Shown: in pieces, positions 22,069-33,250 of the stretch
Layout of the letters: each line of letters begins with the position of its first letter
How positions within the stretch are numbered: the stretch's first letter is position 1
Origin: Pleurodeles waltl
Taxonomy: Eukaryota > Chordata > Amphibia > Caudata > Salamandridae
Assembly (NCBI RefSeq): GCF_031143425.1
Contig: NC_090444.1
Coordinates: 1,310,943,324-1,311,007,323, forward strand
Length of the DNA stretch: 64,000 nt
Direction of reading: 5' to 3'
Notes under the pieces: model-generated
What the model was told of the DNA's origin: nothing
What the model saw: only the letters and a program-made list of their open reading frames with translations
Databases searched by the model: none
Position numbers and translations under genes: made by a program

Positions 22069-24426
22069 GTGGTGAGAGAAAGGCAACAGGAGCAGGTAAG
22101 TCAAGCTGTTGAGGACCAACCTAAGCATGAAGCAGCGCTTGATCAGTCTGAAAAGGGTCTTGAGCAAAGTACAATCAAAGCTGAAGCAGAAACAATTGAG
22201 TTTTGTCCTGTGGTGAACGACTCAAACTCAGAGTCAGATCCTGATGAAGGACCTAGTGCTGGAAGAAAGCAAGTGGAAGCTGTAGATCAATGGCCTAAAA
22301 GGAAAGAGAGAAAAAATGAGTTTAACTAGAGAGCCTCTACCACTGACGATTTCTGAAGAGACTGAGAATGCTGACCTAAGCGAAAGTGAAGACGAAGGTG
22401 TGGCAGTGAGAAGATCAAAAGGACTTGAGTGGACCTACCTACTTTGGAAATGATACAAAGTTCTAGGACTATTGGGATCAACATACAGGCTTGGCTGAAC
22501 CTCCATGAACTGAACATTGTGGTCGAGCTGTATCTTGAATTTTCGTTGCTGTCAATAAATTTGGTCTGTGCAAACATTAGGAACATTTACATTGATTGGG
22601 ATAGGGAACTGAGAAGTATACCGAGGCCCCAGTAGGAGAATTTGGTTGTCATTTAGAAGAACACGGTAAAGGGCTAAGGAAGTCTGATGAAGATTTATAC
22701 CTTTATTTTTGAATGAACTTCGAACTCTTGTACTCTCTTTACTATTAGCATTGGTAAAATTAACGAAAAAATATTTTGCTGCTGTTTGCGCACTTGCTCG
22801 ATGATAGATCTGATTCTGAAGACGTAATGGAGCCAAATTAGGGAAATAGAGGAAGATACATAATAGATGCTTTATTGCTTATTTTGATTAGTAGTGTTGC
22901 TAATAGGAACAGTTTTGCCTGCACCGGCTGTAGAAGTTATCTCCTAGCGTTTTCCAGCAAACTCTTAGCCCTAAAGACACTAATCTTTATTTGTTAGATA
23001 CAAATATTACGCTTAGACACATCTAGAGGAGTTTATTCAGCAAATGTATATTTTAAGCTGCTATATGAATTAATTAATATGATAAATGTTGGGAACTGCT
23101 ACGTTTGCCTGCAGTTACCTACTTCTGTGTTGGAAGGTGTCACATACCACATTCCGTTGACTTATGGATTTCTTGCAGTCATTTATTGAGCATATTTTGA
23201 GGGAAGATTTCAATATTATTTCTCAAATTATGATTTAGTGATGCCAGAAGTTCCTTTTGTTTAAACGTTTGACCAAGAATCTTACTTTAAAGGTGCCGAA
23301 ATAGCAGGGAGATACTTTATATCATTGAAGCCTTTAGAAACTGCATATGCACACAGACACAGTCTGACCAGTTATATGACCGAGATAGAAAAGACAATTT
23401 TGAATTTAGTAGCAGATTGAAGGAGGGAATTGGAATACAGATCCAAAATAGATAAAGCTCTCAGAGCACAATATAAGTGGAATAAGGAAGAAATAGAACA
23501 TCAAGTGCAAGGGGATTCACCAGCTTTAACTTTAGATTTGGCAACGCAGGGGGAAACTATGAAGACACATTGATCAGAGCTCTATACACCTGTTGTTCAT
23601 AGGGAAGAGTGATTGTAAACACGTTTTTGATGTTTTTGAGACAAAAGAGTGAATTATTTTTGGATAGAAAGGATCCTGTGATTCCTAGAGTATATATTAT
23701 CTGTAGACAATATGCATATTTTAAGATACCAAAAGGTTGGTATGGTATGTGTTATCTAGCTATAGTGTTTCCAAAGATCTGTCATGGGGATCATCTTGAA
23801 GATCCTATGCGGAAGATGAAAACTACAACTAAGCGATGAGCTAGTGGAGCGGGGATTGTGGGAGATATTTTTGGTGTGTTGATTCCATCTGTAGGAGTGA
23901 TTCTGAACAACCAGAAGATTAGAAAGTTGTCTATAATAGTGGATAAGTTAGCTACCAGCCCTTCGAACTCATTGTTGTTGGTAAACACAGAGACGGTGGT
24001 GATAAGATCAATGAATTTACAAAATCGACTTGTGCTAAATTTATTGCATACAAGAGAGGGCGGATTCTGCTGAATGCTGAAGGTTCAGCAATGTTGTGCT
24101 TATATTCTGGATAAGAATAAGGATTTGTAGAAACATATCTGAAATATTTCAGGATTGACAAAGGATTTGAAGGAGTTGAAAGTGACAGGCGCCCGGGGAG
24201 GTATTGGAGAAGAATTTTCCGCTATAGGCAGATGGTTTGGGAACTTGAGAAGTGGAGTTGGAGGTTTTATTCTGAAGCCATTGTTGGCTATTGCGAAAGT
24301 TGCAATAGTTCTGTTAGTTAGACATAAGGTTTTCCAGAGAATGAAGATTCAGAAAGAAAGAAAGAGGAAGAGTGCAGAGGTTGAGATGGAAGACAATCAG
24401 TGTAAAAATGATGATGCTATGAAATG
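22069..24426 (+). pseudogene. env: Retroviral env remnant (surface and transmembrane subunits)
   Basis: Env mediates virus entry; this copy is interrupted throughout and described only. The surface-subunit part (22300-23830) is scattered over frames. Near 23690-23790 there is an aromatic, cysteine-containing block, then a basic TTTKR-type cleavage site at about 23824-23838, directly followed by a stop. The transmembrane subunit follows: glycine-rich fusion-peptide-like start, a heptad region, an LQNRLVLNLL block and a cysteine cluster. The first Cys (24068-24070) is followed at once by TGA, and a CC pair lies at 24092-24097, giving a CX7CC spacing if the stop is counted. A hydrophobic anchor lies at about 24275-24330, with a charged tail to 24426. 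Confidence 0.75.
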
Positions 24427-24516
24427 ACTGGAGGAATCCAAAGGGAAGTTGATAAAGACAAGAGGGTTTTAGAGAGTCTCATTTGAGAAGAAGTAGGTTT
24501 GTGATGACTTAATATG

Positions 24517-24533
24517 TCATTAGAGGGGGTGGT
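24517..24533 (+). other. Polypurine tract before 3' LTR
   Basis: AGAGGGGGTGG lies immediately upstream of the 3' LTR start at 24534. This is the expected place for plus-strand DNA priming. Confidence 0.6.
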
Positions 24534-24818
24534 TGTGAGAGCATAATTGAGCTGTGCCATCATGCTCCTTAGAATGTGAAATAAAGGGGTAATCAGCTTC
24601 CTATGTAATGTGTGTAAATGGCTTTTCATAAAAACGTGGTGCAGTGAAGTGTATACTAGCAAAGTGTACGTATGAGTAAAATCCTGTGAATATTTCATGT
24701 AAACCACATTTATTAATTATTCTGCAAGTATGTTTGTTATTTCCATAATTAATTTGTACTGATTATGTTTATGAGAAATGAGTGGAAAGTCACGTAAATC
24801 AAATGTCCATTTATGTCA
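24534..24818 (+). repeat. 3' LTR of the retrovirus, cut off after about 285 bp
   Basis: It aligns with 14086-14370: shared blocks include GTGTAAATGGCTTTTCATA, ATGAGTAAAATCCTG and TTATGTTTATGAGAAATG. The match stops near TTTATGTC (24818), after which the two sequences are unrelated. The LTR lost its R-U5 part through a deletion or rearrangement. Confidence 0.8.
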
Positions 24819-24984
24819 AGGTTGCAAACATTGCCTCATCTCAAGGTTCCCTTGGACCCATGAGCGCGAAATGAGCTGATCCTTTATATGGATTGTGCCA
24901 GCCACCCACACTCTAACCTTGTGCACCAAGAAGTGAAGGCATAGCATTACACTTTGATTTTAAAACAGGAGAGAAATATACACC

Positions 24985-25095
24985 TGGGTAGTGGCTGAAT
25001 TGCACAGTATGAAACCAGAAAACCTGGGATCAATCCTAGCCTCCCCGCTTGACTAAATTGTGGAAGCCTATAAAAATAGTTATTTGACTGTGCCT
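24985..25095 (+). mobile_element. Possible tRNA-derived SINE
   Basis: GTAGTGGCTGAATTGCAC resembles an A box and GGGATCAATCC resembles a B box (GGTTCRANTCC), about 35 bp apart. CCTCCCC follows, as in tRNA-head SINEs. A tail or target duplication is not clear, so the boundaries are rough. Confidence 0.4.
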
Positions 25096-25989
25096 CCTTT
25101 GTCTTCATAATTGTATCTGAGAGAACCCTGAAGGATGTGATTTCAGGATGTGCTCTGTAAGAAAACATCTCTAGTGTTTTATTTATTAGACCATAATGTG
25201 GTTCCATGTATTAGAATCTAGGCTACATGGAAGTTGAACATGGCAACACCTATGCCTATTAGTTTACTAATGGATTTGTCATCAGGGTGGGGGTAAGTGT
25301 TTCTAACCTCATGTTCATTTTTACTAAGCGCCTCCCAATTCAGTGATATAATATGATCATTTTTTAATTTTGAAGAGACTATCATACATTTACGTGCCAA
25401 ATATTTTCATGCATCAGCTCGTGCACGGGCTTTTAAAGCCAAGCCAGGCCTTTTGCTTGGCTCTAGTTCGGGTCTACCTAATAATTTGGTTGCTCCTCCC
25501 CTCTAGTGGTTCATAAATTAACAGGACACTTGTAAGGTGGGGCAACAAATATGCTAGCTCAATGTTGCTAGCATGTAGGGTATTTATGTGTGGGATATAT
25601 CAATTTGTGTTTTGTTGATATTGATAACCCAACATAAAGAGTTAAATGTCCCTGCTTAAGGAAATTTGTCCAGCCAGAGAATGCATCTCTTGGATCTTAG
25701 TGGTCCCAGGGCAAAGAGAGAAGTGATTTTAGGGCATAAGGAAGACTGATCTCTTCTGGAGGCCCCAGTCTGAGATGGGTTTTACTCTGGGACTGAAGGA
25801 ATGGATAGCATATATCTGGCATTAGGAACCAGAAGGCAAACTCCCAATGGATATCCTTTTGGTGAAGGATGGTGTTGGGCTACAAGACGTTAATTACAAT
25901 CTTGGCTAATAGTAAATAGGCAGCCAAGTCAGTAAGGGCACCAGTGGGACCTCAGTTTCATGCCCAGGTGGTGGACTGTGCCACAGACT
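25096..25989. other. Unidentified sequence
   Basis: About 900 bp. AGCCAAGCCAGGCCTTTTG followed by CTTGGCT (25438-25461) can form a short hairpin. No other structure or coding signal was recognised. Confidence 0.35.
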
Positions 25990-26455
25990 GAGCACATATC
26001 CTGGTTAACAGCTACATTCACCTAGACAGGGTACATGGAAGGCTTTACTGTTTAGTGAATTTAAAAAAGGATATAGCTAGAATAGATGCTCACACTAACC
26101 TCACATGATTATATCATTGTCTCACCACTTCACCTTTTGCTCTCATAGGACAAAGTGGGAAGGCTCCCAATGAAGCCACTTGGCAGGTGACATCAGGGAG
26201 GCAATCCCCTGTTACAGGGTGAGAGCACATATCCTGGTTAACAGCTACATTCACCTAGACAGGGTAAATGGAAGGCTTTACTGTTAAGTGAATTTAAAAA
26301 AGGATATAGCTAGAATAGATGCTCACACTAACCTCACATGATTATATCATTGTCTCACCACTTCACCTTTTGCTCTCGTAGGACAAAGTGGGAAGGCTCC
26401 CAATGAAGCTACTTGGCAGGTGACATCAGGGAGGCAATCCCCTGTTACAGGGTGA
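25990..26455. repeat. Recent 233-bp tandem duplication
   Basis: 25990-26222 and 26223-26455 are head-to-tail copies of equal length, differing at about four positions (for example GGGTACATGG/GGGTAAATGG, CTCTCATAGG/CTCTCGTAGG). At about 98% identity this is much younger than the elements around it. There is no coding content. Confidence 0.95.
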
Positions 26456-26629
26456 ATGATGACTATGAGAGGCAGATGTTTATATGCTGCACAGCCTATA
26501 TCTCCTACATTGAGTGGATGTATAATTTCTTATGTGAATATTGATAGCAGCACCCATGACGTTTTCCGGCATAGCAAGTGTAATGCATGGAAAATGATGC
26601 AGCAAGGTAAACAGTGCAGAGAGGGACTC

Positions 26630-26835
26630 TGTAGTGTTCTATGACGTGATGTTATGATATACTGTGTGCAATGTCCATGAAGTCACGGTATTCTCTATTA
26701 GAATGTGAGGAGTCACCTGACCGAGCAACGGCAGTTGAATGAGCAGTTGCCTGAACAAGATGCTCTTCCAGAGTGATTTCTATTGCAGTGAATAAACATA
26801 TGTTTATCCTCATCACGGCTTGAGTAATTGCTACA
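26630..26835 (+). repeat. 5' LTR of the Gypsy element
   Basis: It begins TGTAGTGTTCTATGACGTG and ends ...GTAATTGCTACA. Blocks shared with the 3' LTR include AATGTGAGG-GTCAC, GAGCAGTTGCC-GAACAA and CCTCATCACGGCTT. TATGACTGGTGG directly downstream is the probable primer-site area. Confidence 0.85.
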
Positions 26836-27279
26836 ATATGACTGGTGGTGAGCTGAAAGGTTAGAGACTGTGGGACCCACGTGGAAATTCATCAAAAGGG
26901 TAAGGTGTACTTGCCTCTTTAAATTGTGTGTTTTCAAACCTACTACTGCATCATACTGCATTGTCGGGAGTGTCTTCGGATTGCAGGGAAGTGATTAATT
27001 TTACTTGAAAGTAAAGGACATTGAAGCAGTTGTTGCACATGCATGACATTTTCTACTGCAAAGACATGTAGGGTAGCGTTGCATAGCAACACTAACATTT
27101 GCACGTATTGACGCAAGTGTTGCTGTACCACCACATGAAAGGCAGCAAAGGTAATAAGCACAAATGAGCGACAGTCTAGTTGATGCTTGACGCAGCATGT
27201 ATTGCCACAAGCATTGGCGTACAACCATATTGAATAAAAAAAAGGGACAACCCATGGGTACCCATCGACAAGGGGTCAA

Positions 27280-27664
27280 GGTATTTGTAAAAGAAACACG
27301 GGTCCCTGAAGTGGACAATTTTACAAACCAATGCACCAAAGAGACACAATGGAGTCTATGTTAAATCTAATAATGGCTAATATTTTACATTTATTGAACA
27401 TAAACAGAGATTATTGGGTAAAATCAACATAAAGTGAGAATGGAAATGACAACAAAATATAGTCTAGCACTTAGGCATTCCTCAGGTGACATGAAGAAAT
27501 GTACAATAGTGAAGTCACAATTGTTAGATACCCATGGTCATATCAACATTATGAATGAACTGACTCCAGTCTGACTTTTTTAACATAGGCTCCACTGTGT
27601 CTCTATTGTGCATTGGTTTGCACAATTGTCCACTTGAGGGACCCGTGTTCCTTTTATAAATACC
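27280..27664. repeat. Inverted repeat with 85-bp arms in the Gypsy leader
   Basis: Arm 27280-27364 and the reverse complement of 27580-27664 match at about 88% (shared: GGTATTT, AACACGGGTCCCT, AAGTGGACAATT, CAAACCAATGCAC, GAGACACA, CTATGTTAA). The loop is 215 bp. It may be a foldback-type insertion within the Gypsy element or part of its leader. No target duplication was recognised. Confidence 0.8.
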
Positions 27665-27959
27665 ATACTGAGTGCGTCAATTCAACCAGCGGGAGTCCGC
27701 CTAGCTAATGTGTGACATAGCACGTATTGCTGCAGTCTTCGACATGCTGCCATTTTGGAATAATATTTTCCAAATAGCAAAATCAGCTAGCAGATGCATG
27801 GAGAAAGGTTTACATGCATAGCTGTGTGGAATGTGAAATTGACCCAGTGCTCTACGCATTATGGTGATACACACAACTGACATGTTCAACAAGTGAGGCC
27901 TTCATTAATGTGTGGTAAATTTACTTGTTTACTTTAAATTTTTAATTTGTGCAGTTGAT

Positions 27960-28155
27960 TGCATGTTATGCTGATGTGCACACCTGCTTGTAAGGAGGAG
28001 TATATCTTTAGTTTTTGTGTGCATATTTGACATTAAAAAGAAAGGTATATTTGATTATGCATAGAACAGTGACGCTCACACCTGCTATTTAGAAGGAGAG
28101 CATCTTTATAGGTAGAACGTTGCACATTGTAATGATGCGCACACCTGTAATGTTG
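27960..28155. repeat. Three short repeats of a GCACACCTG block
   Basis: GATGTGCACACCTGC, GTGACGCTCACACCTGC and ATGATGCGCACACCTG occur at about 27972, 28068 and 28133. Two are followed by AAGGAGGAGTAT/AAGGAGAGCAT. This is a small diverged tandem array upstream of gag. Confidence 0.5.
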
Positions 28156-28411
28156 TGACATGCCAATGTTATTGGAAAAGCATTATTCATTATTTAAAAA
28201 AATACGCTAGCTGTTACACCCAAGGTACTAGCATTCAGCTGATGTTTTGTTTTAGTCACAGCATATGTGTACATTTTGAAGAAAGAGGGGGTATCCAGCT
28301 AGTTAGGTATCAATGTGACATTGATACATTATGCAGTTGGTTACACCACCATTTTTAGAGGTTCCTGGAAATCTGCCAATTTCATAGAAAAATTGGTATG
28401 ATGCTTTTATA

Positions 28412-29060
28412 ATGTACTTAGTGGCAAATGGGGCATCATGTTATCGTCTGGAGAGAAAGACATTTCTACTGCTTCGCTCACTGGGTTTCGAAAGAAGGTC
28501 TCTATATAAACGCCTTCCACCACTTGTAAATAATGAAGTTGAGGATGTGGATGAGTCCATGGAAACAGTTAAAAAAACTGGAATTAGGTTTGACATTCAA
28601 CCCTCTCTTCAGTGGTGAAGATGTTGAGACGTACATTTCAATACTTTCAAGGCTGTTTGCTGATTGTCAGTTTGAAGCATTTACTGACCAATCAATCAGA
28701 GATCAATACATTTGCTAGTGCACAGATAAGTCCATACAACAGAAAGTACTCTCAATGGCCAATGCTTTTCTTGAGGAAACCATAAGAACAGCAAAAGTCC
28801 CCATTACGAAACTGGAAGATATATTGGCAAAAGCTATAGGGGTGGTGAAAACTAAAGAGGACAAGTCAAAATAACATGGGGTGACAGTAGGTTGTTTTTT
28901 CAACAACCAAACATATATTTTAGGTGTGGGAACCCAACCTATACGAAGAGTAACAAAGCATGCCCTGTGAAAAATGTGACGTGCAGGGTGTGCAATAAGA
29001 CTGGCCATTTTGCTTGGGTGTGCCAAAGTAGTAAACAAAGTGGGAAGAATTTATTCAGAA
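28412..29060 (+). pseudogene. gag: Gypsy gag remnant with CCHC zinc knuckle
   Basis: Gag packages the retrotransposon RNA in cytoplasmic particles. An upstream frame ends GIRFDIQPSLQW and the next frame continues LFSGEDVETYISILSRLF...CQFEAF, so a frameshift lies near 28600. Stops follow at about 28716 and 28872. The nucleocapsid region has two Cys clusters: RCGNPTYTKSNKACPVKNV at 28922-28978, then CRVCNKTGHFAWVC at 28982-29023, a perfect CX2CX4HX4C knuckle that binds nucleic acid. Confidence 0.78.
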
Positions 29061-29151
29061 CAATGACATGAATGTGAATGGTGCTGATGTGAATAATGTT
29101 TCTGAAATTGAAGGTGACAAAGTAGACCAAATATAAGATGACCTTAGGGAT

Positions 29152-29463
29152 GTGGTAATGGTGGTTATGGAGGGTTCAGTCGTAAGTGGCAATCTTGCCA
29201 CGATTGTTGTCCCTAACACTGAAAAAGGTATTGGTGACAAGGGTATTAAACTGATAGTTGACCCTGGGGCCAGAATCACAATGATCACCCTAGAACTTTT
29301 CAAAGAAACATTGTGTATTAGGCCATTAGAACCACCGGACAGGTCGCCAATGTCATACAAAGGATGGAAGATTAAGCTTGCAGGGTACTTTGAGGACAGT
29401 TTGGAATTTAGGGGTAGGAAAATACTAGGAAAGATTTATGTGGCGATCAAAGGTCTATATTAG
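29152..29463 (+). pseudogene. Gypsy aspartic protease remnant
   Basis: An open segment of about 103 codons contains KLIVDPGARITMIT, the protease active-site region. The usual D-[ST]-G-A reads D-P-G-A, so the nucleophile-adjacent residue is changed. A ...KILGKIYVAIKGLY end suggests the family's beta-strand region. It starts close behind gag and ends at a TAG (29461-29463) before the RT. Confidence 0.72.
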
Positions 29464-29518
29464 GTTGGTTCAGCAAAGATTGTTCCAAATGGTGCTGAGA
29501 CCAGGTACCATGGGTCAA

Positions 29519-30850
29519 GTGTCAGTTGTTGAGTCAAGCAATTTCCCAGAACGACTTGTGAACCAATTTAATTCAGTTTTCAAAAGGCAGTTGGGCACTA
29601 TCAAAAGATTCACTCACCAGATCAAAGTCAAGGATGGTATAATTCCAGTGAAACGTAAATTGAGAAGTGTGCCATTTAGTGTGAGAGAGAAATCAGAATA
29701 GGAACTGACAACTGTGTGAGAAGGAGATTATTGTTCCAATTGACTCCTCTTTACGGTTGTCACCTTTGGTTGTGGCACATAAGAAGAACGGTGACTTAGG
29801 AGTATGTGTAGATCTATGAAGCTTGAATAAGCATATTTGGATTTATTGGCATCCCCTCCCAAAGATCACTGGCCAAATGGTTTTCCAAACTTGATTTGGC
29901 AGCAGCCTATCATCAGGTTGATCTTGATCTATCTTCAAGACATCTTACAAATTTTGCATCACCTATAGGCATGTTTCAATATTGCAGGATGCCATTCAGG
30001 CTGGCGTTGTCGATGTTTTGATCTATGGAGCAAAGAGAAAAGAGCACGAAAATAGTTTAACAAAAGTGTTGTCCATAATGTAGATGAGAGGCGTGGCATT
30101 GAAAGTTGAAAAATATCAGTTTTTGAGAAATAAAGTACAATATTTAGGTCATGCAGTGTCTGAGCAGGGGGTGGAGCCAATGCCTGGACTAGGCAAAGCT
30201 ATTATTGATACTTCACCAGTAGACAAGACTGGAATCAAGTCTTTTATTGGTCTTTCTGAATTGTATTTAATGTTCATATCAAACTATCTACCGAAGTAAA
30301 ACCATTGAGCCACATGCTGAAGAAAAGAGCTACCTTTGTTTGGGGCAAAGCTTGTCAAGAGGCTTTTGAGGGGCTCATGTCTCAATTGGTGGGTTCAAGG
30401 GTTTTGAACCCTTTTGATCCAAGGGTGCAATATACTGTCACAGTGAAAGAAGCAGTTTTGGACTAGGAGCATGCTCACCCAAGTTAAAGATGGAGTAGAA
30501 AACACATTGGGATATGCTTCTAGAGTACTGAAGGAATCTTAGATACATTTTTCACTAATTGAAAAAGTTATTAGCCTTTTGGGGGGCCATTAGGACATTT
30601 CATCCATATATGTGGGGTGACTGATTTATCTTAAATAGTGATCACAGTCCACTAGCATCCATTCTTTCAGGATAAAGAATTAAAGACCACACATCACGTA
30701 TCTCTAGGCTGTCCACTAAGTTGTTGCAACATGAATTTGAGGTCTTATATCTTCTTGCAAACAAAAATGTCAGACCAGATTACTTATCTAGATTTCCGGT
30801 CGAAGAAGTAGATATAGAAATAACTGAGAAAGAGGTGCAAGGGAACTGTT
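29519..30850 (+). pseudogene. Gypsy reverse transcriptase/RNase H remnant
   Basis: The RT entry region is seen as FPERLVNQFNSVFKRQLG and IPVKRKLRSVPFSVREK (29545-29695). After a stop come traces of the palm in shifted frames: GVCVDL-like near 29800, SKLDLAAAYHQVDLD-like near 29888, and FCITYRHVSILQDAIQ-like near 29960. At 30110-30170 there is KYQFLRNKVQYLGHAVSEQG, the conserved YLGH-x-[IV]-S motif just after RT. RNase H/connection traces follow to about 30850 (LLANKNVRPDYLSR-like near 30755). The YxDD triplet is not visible and may be deleted near 30000-30060. Confidence 0.72.
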
Positions 30851-31079
30851 TTATAGAGTCTATTGTCTTAGAAAATGTGTGCTACTAGTGACGTCAAATG
30901 GAGGGACGAGCTGAACAAAGACGTATTTGAATTTTGTAAAGAAAGGGTGACCTAAAGAGAAGAATGTACACTATCAATTTTGAACGTTTGCGAAAGTTTC
31001 TACTGAATTGTCAGTGGAAGATGGTATTCTAATGTAAGGTGGGAACTTTGCAGCCCCGGACAGCTTGAACCAGAGAAAT

Positions 31080-31710
31080 ATGGGTGGTGCACATGAGGGC
31101 TATTGAGGCAAAATGCTCACTAAATGCAGGGTACGTGAAATATTTTGGTGGCCTAATATGTGCATACATATTGATGAGCAAGTAGGAGATTGTTTGTGTT
31201 TTGTAATAGTTGTGAAAGAGGTCTCAAAACTAGAAACCAACCTTTGCAACCTGTTGAGTGCCCTCCAAGTCATGGGGCAAAGTAGGCATTGCCCTTTTCA
31301 ATTCATTACCATCTGCTTCTAGATTTGTTGTTGTCTTAATAGACTACTATTTAGAGTGGCCAGAGGTTTGTTTTAAAGGGGATCCCACATCATACAATGT
31401 CATTGATTTCTTGAAGGTTGTGTTCTTAAGGGAAGAGTTCCCATCATTTCTTGTTTCTGACAATGGTGTATAATTTGTCAGTGAAGAGTTCAAAGTGTTC
31501 CACCAACACAGAGGCATCATACATCTTAAAAGCTCACTTTATCACCCACAAGCAAATGGTTTAGTTGAGCGCGTGAAATGTGTGTTGGGTAACTGTTTTC
31601 AATTGTGTTGGGTAGATGTGTTAAACAAAATGTGGTACAGTCCATGTTATAGTTCTATCGCGCTACTCCTCATTCATCCACAAATGTTTCACCATTTGAA
31701 TTATTGAGGC
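31080..31710 (+). pseudogene. Gypsy integrase remnant
   Basis: Integrase joins the DNA copy to host DNA. Zinc-domain traces are REIFWWPNM (31128-31160). The core has VVVLIDYYLEWPEV (31330-31370), LVSDNGV (31450-31473) directly followed by a stop, and LKSSLYHPQANGLVERVK (31525-31580), which holds the catalytic E. The first core Asp lies in an LID rather than the usual MD context. Similar to animal Gypsy integrases of the K02A2.6-like type, from memory. Confidence 0.78.
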
Positions 31711-32308
31711 AGGAATCCATCCTTCAAAATCTGCCCCGGGTGGATATCACAATGGATAAAGCATAATATGTTGGGGAATACTGACATTGTGGTAACACAA
31801 AACATTCAAGGAGTTGAAGTCAATCAACAGAAATAATTTCACTCAAGAAAGAGTTCTTCTATGTCAACTGGAAGTAGGTGATAACAAACATGTTAAAGTT
31901 CCTATTCATAAAAAGAAAGGGCAGATGAAATATACCAACCCAATGTGGTTAAAGTCAATAAGTGAAATTGGGGGCGTGTTGGGAAGGTGGTAAAGTTTAA
32001 AACTGGCAGTTTAAATTTCACTGAGAATCCCACAACAGACCAAAAAGGTCTGATGACAGTATTCTTATGAATAACCTGAGGGTTTGACAACAGTGATTTG
32101 TGTATTTGCAGAAGCAGTCAACAATGGAGGCTGCCTATCAAGTATCGTTGAGTTGTCAAAGGTGAAATTCAAAAATGTTGGTCACATACATGTTTCTTCA
32201 GATATAGTATGTGGCTCTTGTCCTTGTATCTAAATATTGTGGATATATTGGGATTAGACAGGTAAAGTAGAAGATGAACCTATGTTTTGCGGTAATGTTT
32301 TATTATAT

Positions 32309-32323
32309 AGCGGGAAAGGATAA
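32309..32323 (+). other. Polypurine tract of the Gypsy element
   Basis: GCGGGAAAGGATAA directly precedes the 3' LTR start at 32324, the position expected for the plus-strand primer. Confidence 0.6.
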
Positions 32324-32531
32324 TGTAGTGTTCAATGCCATGATGTCATAAAGTACTGTGTTCCATGTCCTTGAGGTCATGATGTTCTGTATCAAAATGT
32401 GAGGGGTCACTTGTTTGAGAAACAGCAGTTGTCTCTGAGCAGTTGCCAGAACAAAATGCTATACCAAAGTGGTCTCTGTTGTAATGAATGCACCTATGTT
32501 TAGCCTCATCACGGCTTACAGAATTATTATA
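32324..32531 (+). repeat. 3' LTR of the Gypsy element
   Basis: 208 bp, starting TGTAGTGTTCAATGCCATG and ending ...GAATTATTATA, followed by the GACTC duplication. The terminal CA of the 5' copy is TA here, a simple substitution. Confidence 0.85.
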
Positions 32532-32536
32532 GACTC

Positions 32537-33250
32537 ACTCCCTTCCATTTACCTGCGGCTACATTAACCTGAGCTCTTTGTGAATGGACAGTAACAGTGT
32601 ACAGAATGGGGAACAGTATGTATGCATGCACACCAATATATACTGATTTGTTAAATGGTGCCAAAGTCATAAGCACACCCAAAAAACTAGTTCCTTGGGG
32701 AAAACTCCTAACAATGATGTAGTAGTTATTATATCTTCAAAAACAAGCAAACCATCCCTATTAAATTGACACAATCACCACTGGAGCAAAATCCTATAAG
32801 GACACCACAAAAACTCTGATTCACCTAAAATCATTTTATTTAATTCATATTTGTTTATGAAAATACATTATATGTGTTTTGGTTTTCTATAAATGATTCA
32901 TTATCCCAAGGAAGTATCTCAATTAATTATAGGCTTTTCCATTGCCCAGACACTCAATTAACTCCTTATAGCAGCACTGAAAATATACTTTATCATTGCC
33001 CTCCCCACATAATTTACAGCTAACTTCTTTTCTTGACATTCTTCAAACCATGTTTACTAAAATGCTTTAGCGCCCATATGCTTCTAAAAAAATAAAATAT
33101 GAAACAGAAATCTTGCCATTTCAACAGCCAACTGCAAATCATGTCATTGCTCAACTGTTAAATGCAGTACACTAGTAGGCCTTTCTGGAGGTTCCCTGCC
33201 TTTACGTCCTTCATGTTATCTGAAAGGTACAATGCAATAAATCACAAAAG
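32537..33250. other. Unidentified spacer
   Basis: About 700 bp of AT-rich sequence between two LTR elements. No repeat pairing or coding signal was seen. Confidence 0.4.

Larger units (their letters stand above)
14086..24818 (+). mobile_element. Endogenous retrovirus, class I (gamma/epsilon-like), decayed
   Basis: The order is 5' LTR, primer site, gag, protease remnant, RT, RNase H, integrase, env, polypurine tract and cut-off 3' LTR, all on the plus strand. Integrase and RNase H resemble the gamma/epsilon group more than Gypsy. The env has a transmembrane subunit with the covalent-type cysteine motif. Every gene has stops and frameshifts. The shared 285 bp of the two LTRs show many differences, so the insertion is old. 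The 3' LTR stops near 24818, so no target duplication can be read. Length is about 10.7 kb including one later MITE. Confidence 0.88.
26630..32531 (+). mobile_element. Ty3/Gypsy LTR retrotransposon, about 5.9 kb
   Basis: The two LTRs (26630-26835 and 32324-32531) flank gag, protease, RT-RNase H and integrase in Gypsy order, with integrase last. GACTC occurs at 26625-26629 and again at 32532-32536, a perfect 5-bp target duplication that fixes both ends. The element holds an 88%-paired inverted repeat in its 5' leader. Coding regions carry many stops, and the LTRs are clearly diverged, so the copy is old and inactive. Confidence 0.9.

Noticed and set aside
22069..22329. Separate accessory gene between integrase and env
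   Set aside because: An 86-codon charged frame with no domain. It is more simply the frayed end of pol or the start of env in a decayed provirus.
24985..25095. A true tRNA gene
   Set aside because: The A and B boxes are only approximate and no cloverleaf with a complete acceptor stem could be drawn; a SINE head fits better.
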